A stretch of 64,000 nt of DNA from Hypericum androsaemum (lineage: Eukaryota > Streptophyta > Magnoliopsida > Malpighiales > Hypericaceae), in contig OZ023180.1 of assembly GCA_963995505.1 (NCBI GenBank), positions 4,712,501 through 4,776,500 on the forward strand. Direction: 5' to 3'. The position numbers were made by a program, and so were the translations under genes. Under the pieces are notes generated by a model. That model saw only the letters and a program-made list of their open reading frames with translations, was not told the DNA's origin and did no database searches. Shown in pieces: positions 56,402 to 64,000 of the stretch; position 1 is the stretch's first letter; the number at the start of each line of letters is the position of its first letter.

Positions 56402-58394
56402 TATTTGATATGATGTGTTACATAGATTTATTTAAATTAGTCGAATATAAATTTATCAGTTTTTTACATATAAAAAATAATTTTATCATTTTAATTATTA
56501 CTTTATAATAACTAATTAGTAATTTAATTCAGATTATATGAAGAAGAAAATTGCCCAGCCGCTGCATCTCGAAACCTTACTTTAAAATTTTTGTTTTTCT
56601 ATTTGAGACAATAAAACCGCAAGCGGTCCAAACTCCAAAGTTTGATAATACTTAATACAAACCATAAAAAAAGATAATACTTAATACATTCACGGAGCAA
56701 TTTGTTCGTTTCAAACAACTTTTAGCACACAATAGTTGAATACGATTAATGTAATGAAAAAAAAAGGATTGCATTGGTTTGAATAAACTTGGTTCTTAAG
56801 ATACGTTGATGTTCTTACAAAATTTCAATTATAATTAATAAGATATGACTTTTGTTAATTATAAAAAAATATATGACTTTTGTTGCTATTACTCAAATTA
56901 CTCAATTAACTTTGGTATATCCCTAAAAATTTGGGTGTCACCCCAGGCCGACCTACATTGTCGACAGTTGGGGCAATTGTCCCGCACCATTTTTTTGAAT
57001 CTTTTAGAAATTGAGGAATTAGTTTATAGTACAAATATTAAAAAATTTGACAAAAATTTACGGTTCAACTTGATATGTAATTAATGACGTAAAACATTTA
57101 CTTATATGAGACGACACACAACATGCAGATTTTGGAACTTGACACGAAGCTAATTATGAACTTTCATTGGATTTTTTTCTTTTAAACATGATATTCAAAC
57201 TAATTAGATTAATTTAAATTTGAGTTTGGGTAAAATTTTTGAATGATTGTAAAGAAATTATATTAACAAATTTTAACACCTACCTAATTTTAATGATTCA
57301 AACTTAAAATTTTTAGGTAAAAATTATATCAAATCCAAGTTGATTTAGTTCTTTGACGGTATTTGTTATGGTTGGTTTATAACCTACCTAGAAGTTTGCT
57401 CCGATTAGTGAATGTCAACGACACGTAACATTATATTTATTATTTCCGATAATTTGGCAGAACCCACCCACTATCTCCCAAAAAAAAACAAGAGGATGGT
57501 CACTTTTTTACTTTTTTGAGGATAGTATATAAATAAACCCATATAAATGTAAAGCCAGCTGTGCATACAAAGTAGAGGCCACCTTTTTATTTTTCTATTA
57601 TTTCTTAAAAGTGGATTCTGTCACAGTAGATAATTGCAATCTGGGAAGAAGCTGAAGGTTCGGGCAACAAATGAAATCACTCGGAAGTTGCAGTAAAATG
57701 TGGCTACGGGGATCTGGGGAATCTTTCTTTCATTTTCTCCCCCTCTTGTGGAAATCATATGGTAGAAACATTCCTGATTAATTAAACTACAACTTTAATA
57801 ATTAGGAGTAGACTATTAGGAATATATGGGATGGTAATGTTTTTGTTCTGAGTTGTACAAAAAATAGTGTGTTAATAACTAATTTAAAACCATTCTGTAA
57901 TTCTTCAAGGTTGATAGGTTTTATAACAAAAATATATCGGAGATCAACGAGCACTAAGATCAACTAGTGATAAAATTGTTATATTTTTATTAATAAGACA
58001 AGTTCGATCAATTGAAAATGTAGTAGTGTTAAATACTTCTCAGAATTATATAATTCTACCAACAAAAAAATTTGTCGGAAGAACATTGTCACATTTTAAA
58101 AATCATACATGATCCTACCTAGATTAATCGACTATATCCATATATGTTATAAAAAAAACAATGGGGAGTAATATAGAAAAGTTGAGAGGAAAGATGGCTT
58201 TACCATTGGAAAGCAAAATCTATACATATTTGCTCATAATGGCTCTCTCGAAGTCAAGATTCTCTTTAAGTAAATAATTGTCTTTAGAACAAAATCTTGC
58301 ATAGCCTCTAGACGTAGGATTTTCCATTTACCTGCACCAAATGGCGTAGTGGATCGAGTGCGGTAGATAAAGTGTTTTTGTATGCTTGTCTATG
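56402..58394. other. AT-rich intergenic, no gene seen
   Basis: A patch near 56940-57010 (GTTGGGGCAATTGTCCCGC) recalls the ends of the hAT element at 9284-9501 but no element could be delimited. Confidence 0.45.
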
Positions 58395-58399
58395 CTACA

Positions 58400-60120
58400 T
58401 AATATGCGCATAATAACAATTAAACGCACAACCAAATAGTATAGTGAATAAGTAGGGTTTCAAACTGAAAGTTGAACACGAAATCAAAGCAAGTAATTAT
58501 GTGAAGCGAGAGAATTAAAAAGTTTATAAGGTTGGTAACTGAATTGTAAGAAAATAAACAAAATCGGAAACGTAAATAAAAGGGTTGTGATTCAGTGGAG
58601 ACAAACGAGAGAATTAAAAGGTTTATGTGGTTGATAACTGAATCAAAGCAAGTAATTATGTGAAGCGAGAGAATTAAAAGGTTTATAAGGTTGGTAACTG
58701 AATTGTAAGAAAATAAACAAAATCGGAAACGTAAATAAAAGGGTTGTGATTCAGTGGAGACAAACGAGCACGATACCCTATGGATTAACTACCTATGTCG
58801 AGGTTATGGTTCTTACGAAGCTCCAACTAGTACCCGGAGTATTCTAATGTACCTTCTTAACGCTTTCGCTCATTAGAAAGATAAAACCAAGATAGTAAAG
58901 ACCTAAGCTACTAATTAACGCTTTTACTCATCAATTCGACTTAAAACTATACTAATCCAATTAAGAAGATTATTAAGACGTCTCATTAATACCTAAGAAC
59001 ATATTAATTGGTTCTTTCCATTAATTCTAGTATCTTTCGATTCACTATCGTCAACTCGAATCATAATCTAAGTGGCCAATTTAGATTAAGCATTAAGTAC
59101 ACTAATTAATAACTATTACGAAAGATAATCGAACCATAACTTAACATAGATAATCAATCTAATATTAGGGCATCACACTCACAAAAGAACTACTCGCTAA
59201 GCATAATCATAAAGCACATGATATTAATGGAAGACATAATAATGAATAGCATGAAAGATAGAGATAGAGAAAGCTTAGTCGTTCGAGCAAGCCTCGCCAA
59301 TCTCCTCCACGTAGCTACCCAAAATGGTGACTTTATTAATGATCAAAAGTAGTCTCAATGTCTGGAATAGAAAGTATGTATAAAACCTAAGAGACTAAGG
59401 CTTATATATAACCAAACGTCTAACACGAAAATAGGAAAACCTAGAGGAGGTTAACCTAAACTAAAAGTCTTGCTAGCTAAATAATGAGATAAAGAATATA
59501 ATTATGGTCATAAGGTCAAAATAGGAGGCCAAGAGTCGAATAAAACTGAAACGAATCTGAAATTCGACTAAATAAGAAATCTCAGAATTCTGTATCGGGC
59601 GGACTGGTGGTCGCCAGTTGAGTAGCGGCCGCCAGTTGGGCCTTGCAAAAGGTTTCTGTCCACCCCTCCTATCGATCGCCAAAGGACTAGCGATGGGAAG
59701 CCTTCAAGGCATGACTGGCGATCGCCAGTCAACTTTCCGTCGCCAGTTGGGCTACACAGCTTCGTCACATTTTTGTATTTTGCAATTTTGACCCTCTTTC
59801 ACTTCGAATTTGGCTTCGACTATAAAAGATAAAATGTATATATCTCTTCAAGCTTTCCAACGGTTCTCATTTGATATAATTGGACACTCGAGCAGAAAAG
59901 TTATGACTCTTAAAATATGGTCTCTCAAAATCACCCATTCAACGACCTCCAGTGAGCTTCACTTCCTATCACAAAATACGACAAGGGGTAAAAGTCTACT
60001 CCATGAAACAAACATACTAAAACAACCATAAGACTTGACATGACATGATAAAAATAACTTAAATCATGACTAAACATGCACAAAATATATGACAAATCAT
60101 GAGCGTTTACACACTCATCA
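58400..60120 (-). mobile_element. Solo LTR, about 1721 bp, second copy of the 38398-39910 family
   Basis: Aligns with 38398-39910 along its length and ends identically at CGTTTACACACTCATCA. Its left end reads TAATATGCGC, where the first copy has TG. Flanks CTACA (58395-58399) and CTATA (60121-60125) fit a 5-bp duplication with one change. It is longer because of an internal 128-bp duplication and a different GC-rich patch (59590-59760) with repeated GTCGCCAGTTGGGC. Confidence 0.75.
58482..58768. repeat. 128-bp direct duplication within the LTR
   Basis: Units 58482-58609 and 58641-58768 start AATCAAAGCAAGTAATTATG and end GACAAACGAG, almost identical, separated by a 31-base partial copy. Absent from the copy at 38.4 kb. 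Confidence 0.9.
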
Positions 60121-60125
60121 CTATA

Positions 60126-60683
60126 AGGTAACCAAATCAGAAGGCGTCCAACCATATGGTGCTATCCTTCTAGAAAAAACATATGGTGCTATTATGTTTA
60201 TAAAACAAGTGCATAACTATTTAAAAATAATTAAACATTTTAATGTAAACTATTTAAAAAATGAACCGAAGTTTACTTCTTTTTCAACACTATATAACAC
60301 CAATGCTTAATTTTATGCTGATAAATGAATTATCTTGTGTTTTTTTATTATTGGTGCCACGTAGAGTTATAGTAATTATGAGAAAAATATATATAAGTTA
60401 ATTTAAATTGATCTAAGTAAAGTCTATTAGAATATGTCTCATTTTTTAGTCTATGAATAGGGTCGAGGTTTCGTAAAAATAGATTTTTTTGGCTAATATT
60501 TTCGTGGTTATCTAAACTGACCTTATCTTTAGCAAAACTATAAAAATATATAAAAATTATTAATTTTCAAATCTCTATAAATAGAGTCCAATGTTAACAT
60601 ATTTTCATACACCATCTAAAATTCTCTCTTCTTTCACTACATAATCTCTTCTTTTAAATTTTCTTTGTAATATTTTTTCTACT
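60126..60683. other. Intergenic with a hAT-family fragment
   Basis: A segment at about 60400-60480 (GATCTAAGTAAAGTCTATTAGAATATG..GAATAGGGTCGAGGT in pieces) resembles the interior of the 53375-53915 element. Nothing else recognised. Confidence 0.4.
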
Positions 60684-61925
60684 ATGGATCCAAATGATCC
60701 TAATTCCCCAAATTATAATCTATTCTGATCTTATAATCCTTCAGCTTATCAAAATTATGGAGAGTATTCAGACTCTCAACCTTTTTATAGCTCTCAATTG
60801 TCGCCAAATCGTTTCCAAATTTCGTTTTTCCAACACCAACCCCCATAAAATATTCTACGGTATTTGTCCTTCGATGGGGCTAGCGAGAAAAAAACTAAAA
60901 AACCTGCACCAAGTAGTTGGGGTGTGAAAGAAGACATTGCCCTAATGTCAACTTTCATCTACTGTAGCGAAGATAGCATCAGAAGGGTGCCTCGCTATGG
61001 TCCCGAGTGAGTGCACAATACCATGTCTCTCAAGTAGAAAATCCAGAAGCTATCCACGACAGAAACGTGCCTTCAATAAACTGTCGTTATAAACGACTCA
61101 ATGTCAATGCATCAAAGTGGGTTGGTGCATACCGAGAAGCACTTAAATGGAAGCAGAGCGGCATAAGCGAGGAAGATGTTGAGACTGAAGCTCAAGAACT
61201 TTATGAAGGGGATGGTAGTAAAAAATTACTGACCTTGTTATTTTTAATGAAGTTATGTGTAAACATCCCAAGTGGCAAATCGAAGAAGGAGATCACGGAA
61301 GCAATTGCATCATATGACTTATGGATATGGCATGCTTTCTTTGGAACACTAGGTACTCTCAATGATATTAATGTACTGCACCGATCTCCTATTTTTAGTG
61401 ATGTCTTAGAAGGCCGAGCACCAAAAGTGAGTTACGTCGTCAACTGTCGACAAAATGATATGGCATATTATCTCACTGATGGGATATATCCTACATAGAC
61501 TGCATTTGTCAAGTCAATTACATCTCTGTCAACCCTAAAATACAAGTTATTCACTCAATATCAAGAGGCTGCTAGAAAAGATGTGGAGCAAGCATTTGGA
61601 GTTGTACAGGCTCGTTTTGCATTCATTCGAAGTCTATGTCTTCTTTGAGACAAGGAGTTAATGGGAAGAATTATGAAGGCTTGCATCATATTGCACAATA
61701 TGATAGCAGAGGACGAACGAGACACATATCTCCGTTATCATGATCCGGCCGAATTCCGTAATGAAGAGGACAATGAAGAACCTTTTCAGTTCTCTACTGA
61801 ACGCATTGGAAATCTATCCACCTACATGACTGCTAGGGAATAATTTCGCAATAGAGAAACTCATAACGTTCTGAAAAGTGATTTAATTGAGCATATTTGG
61901 CAAAAGTTCATGAACGATAATTAAT
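60684..61925 (+). pseudogene. PIF/Harbinger deletion derivative: SANT/Myb ORF1 fused to truncated DDE transposase
   Basis: The first half (MDPNDPNSPNYN... with SEKKTKKPAPSSWGVKEDIA, NCRYKRLNVNASKWVGAYRE and EDVETEAQELYEGDGSKK) matches the Myb/SANT-like ORF1 protein of plant Harbinger elements. Near 61275 it runs directly into the C-terminal half of the DDE transposase (AIASYDLWIWHAFFGTLGT, NDINVL with the second Asp, KDVEQAFGVVQARF with the catalytic Glu, and IMKACIILHNMIAEDE). The transposase part holding the first Asp is missing. TGA, TAA, TAG and TGA stops and a frameshift near 61005 interrupt it. Two stops replace Trp (61496 TAG, 61646 TGA). Terminal repeats were not found. Confidence 0.8.
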
Positions 61926-63562
61926 TATGTAATTTGAAATTCTCGTATTCGTAATTTATCATTTCTGACTTTCATTTGTACCTCGAGTATTTCTATCAAA
62001 TTTAGTATTCCAAAAAATGATAGTAGATAATATGTGGATGAGAAAGAAATTAATTATTTATTCTGTGAACTAGGTTGCTGCTGTGGGTAAGAAAATATGT
62101 AACTGGGTTGGATTGGGTATGTAAAAGACCTATCACTGGCCAATTCATAGCTAGAGATGGATGAGAGAAAAATTAATTTTTATTCTGTGAATTGGGTTGG
62201 ATGGATTGCTGCTGTGAGTAATCTAACTCATCCACCGCAACGGAAGTAATGTTTCTCTGTAATAAAACAATTATAATCATATTACATAGTTCGCCCTCTC
62301 GTGATTTAGGTGTCACCAACATTAATATTTCGACCTTCTAAAAAAAATTAATATTTCGAGTACAACCATATAATCTTGACCAACTTTAAGTGGGTACTCA
62401 TTTTTTAGATTATTAAGCTTTTTTCAATATTACTCCTGAGAGTTTTTGAGTTATATCACACTAGCAATTAGTAATCTCAATCTCAATAAACTCATTTAAA
62501 CGACAGAATTTGTACAAATTTTGATTTCACTAATGTATTATGTCACATGAAAAAAAAAGTCACGAGATCAAATCACTCTATTGCATGTTAGAATTTTTGT
62601 ATCTAACTGAAAATATTAAGACATAAAAAAACTAAGTTTTCACACTTATAAACTAAAAAATCACATTTATAACTATCACGTACTAATCTTACCAATATAC
62701 TATACGCTGAGTGAAACTTTGTGTGCTAATTTTTTTTTAGGGGTATGTGCCAAATTCATTGGATACTAGAAAATCGTTTCCCACCGTATTGGGTTTTTGG
62801 GAAGGTGAAATCCAAGCACAAAAGACAGAAAAGGAAACAGTGTCCCGCGGGGATACATATCACCCCCTTAGAAATACAAATTAACATTAGAACATTTGTC
62901 TGACATGTGAACACATTCGAACTGGAAGCGTATCCTGGCAAGGATAAATTAATTAAATTGATAAACAATTCCCTGATGAGCCAAGTATAGTATTATCCCT
63001 TCCACGATATATAAAATATTATTTATATATACATATATATATATATATTTTTAATGTTTAGCGTCTCATTGTTTATGTCGGCACACCAACTAGTTAACTC
63101 GAATACAAATTAATCTGTTTAATAAATATACGATATATTAACTAATGCTTAATTGAACAAGAGTAATCATATCTCTGGTCTTTAATTAAGTGATTTAAGC
63201 GAAAACTAATGATTCAGTAGACACATTAATTTCTTTTTTAATTAAAAAATGTGTTCAAGGAAATACGTTTAGTTTAGTCTACCAATCATATATTATCAGC
63301 GAGCATGTTAAATGTAACATAATCATATGGACATCAAGAAGCCATTTCCCTTATATAAAGTTCAATAATTTAACTAAACTAGGAAGCCGACAAAGGTCTC
63401 GTACAGTCGTACTCATGAGCTTTACCCTCCACACTTTTTACTTCATTTTCCGGCGTTTTAGATTCTTAGAGCCAATAAGTCATAAATTTATTCTTAAAAA
63501 AGTCATAAATTTATTCTTAAAAAAGTCATAAATTATACTAGTGGATTTAGTAATATCCAAAT
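61926..63562. other. AT-rich intergenic, no gene seen
   Basis: GGTTGCTGCTGTGGGTAA-like phrases repeat at 62072 and 62207 and may belong to the Harbinger element's 3' side. A (TA)n run lies at 63028-63050. Confidence 0.45.
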
Positions 63563-63800
63563 TATAATGCCCCGTGATCTGATCGACTGTCTTCACAGAT
63601 CAACACGAGTCTTTTCCAGCGTATTTTGTCCTCACTCACACACATCTCATAAACTTCCCAGGAGGTCACCCATACTGATCTTACTCCCAGCCAAACACAT
63701 TTAAAATTAGAGTTCTCTCAAGATGTGTGTCAGAAAAAAATGTGCACATTATTGATATAAATAGTACCAATCAATTCACTTAAGCATTTCTGATAGAACA
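63563..63800 (-). mobile_element. Cassandra-like TRIM remnant with 5S rRNA-derived segment
   Basis: Starts TATAATGCCCCGTGAT (Cassandra LTRs start TGTAATGCCCCG or similar) and contains GTCTTTTCCAGCGTATTTTG. At 63651-63717, reading on the minus strand, is a 5S rRNA-like piece: GAACTC ... GGGAGTAAG ... ATGGGTGACCTCCTGGGAAG. Conserved 5S promoter sequence inside an LTR is the mark of Cassandra elements. The copy is partial and mutated; it is not a 5S gene. Confidence 0.7.
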
Positions 63801-64000
63801 TATCATTAACAGCACAAATATTATACAATTAAAAAAAAGTGGTTATAGGATTAGGAAGTAGTACTAGTAGTAGTACCTAATATCTACTACCTGCGCTAGG
63901 TAGGCAGGGGAATGAATAGGCCCACCCCCACATCTTTAATCACCCAATGGAGCAGTCACTCTCACCTCTCCCCATTATATAATTAGGCAAATAAACAAAA
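63801..64000. other. Right edge, nothing recognised
   Basis: Intergenic sequence with a short TAGTAGTAG run at 63864. No gene seen. Confidence 0.4.

Noticed and set aside
58482..58768. CRISPR-like direct repeats
   Set aside because: Two long near-identical units in an LTR of a plant genome, not short repeats with unique spacers.
63651..63717. 5S rRNA gene
   Set aside because: Only a partial, mutated 5S match inside transposon sequence, with no array and no complete promoter.

Overview
This window is nuclear DNA from a flowering plant, most likely a eudicot. It contains spliced genes with GT..AG introns, a light-harvesting complex gene, a plant-specific OBERON gene, a P-class PPR gene, and AT-rich intergenic DNA full of decayed plant transposons. 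I cannot fix the species. No CRISPR array, operon or bacterial feature is present.

Genes in order: (1) the last exon of an unidentified + strand gene at the left edge; (2) a CCCH zinc finger/RRM RNA-binding protein (6168-4281, -); (3) VPS11 of the HOPS/CORVET complexes (17998-21680, +), with an apparent one-base frameshift in exon 1; (4) a 125-residue SAM-domain protein (24566-27234, +); (5) LHCB2 (28339-29220, +); (6) mitochondrial-type HSP90.6 in 20 intact exons (35139-29743, -); (7) a 146-residue protein of unknown function (41684-41244, -); (8) coding-like exons of an unrecognised gene (about 45135-44135, -); (9) a 900-residue PPR protein (48167-45465, -); (10) an OBERON1-like PHD protein (49954-52276, +); (11) a short secreted FAS1-domain protein (53146-52637, -). 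They share no single pathway; the cluster reflects ancestral gene order. From memory, CCCH/VPS11/LHCB2 correspond to neighbours on Arabidopsis chromosome 2 (At2g05xxx) and SAM/HSP90.6/OBE1 to neighbours on chromosome 3 (At3g0776x-0778x). The window therefore looks like an unfractionated ancestral block.

Between the genes lie many mobile elements, several with boundaries defined to the base by target-site duplications. These are two hAT elements with 8-bp duplications (one splitting a RING-H2 ATL pseudogene), a long-TIR Mutator-like element with 9-bp duplications, two solo LTRs with perfect 5-bp duplications, a second copy of one LTR family, a copia-like LTR, LINE 3' ends, a Harbinger deletion derivative and a Cassandra-like 5S-derived remnant. 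Also present are a P450 (CYP78A-like) gene fragment and a tandem duplication carrying two initiator-tRNA-Met pseudogenes.

I found no convincing new biological system. The most checkable points are the VPS11 frameshift, the gene-fragment zone at 8.0-10 kb, the orphan promoter-like TGGGCC cluster at 788-893, and the block synteny.
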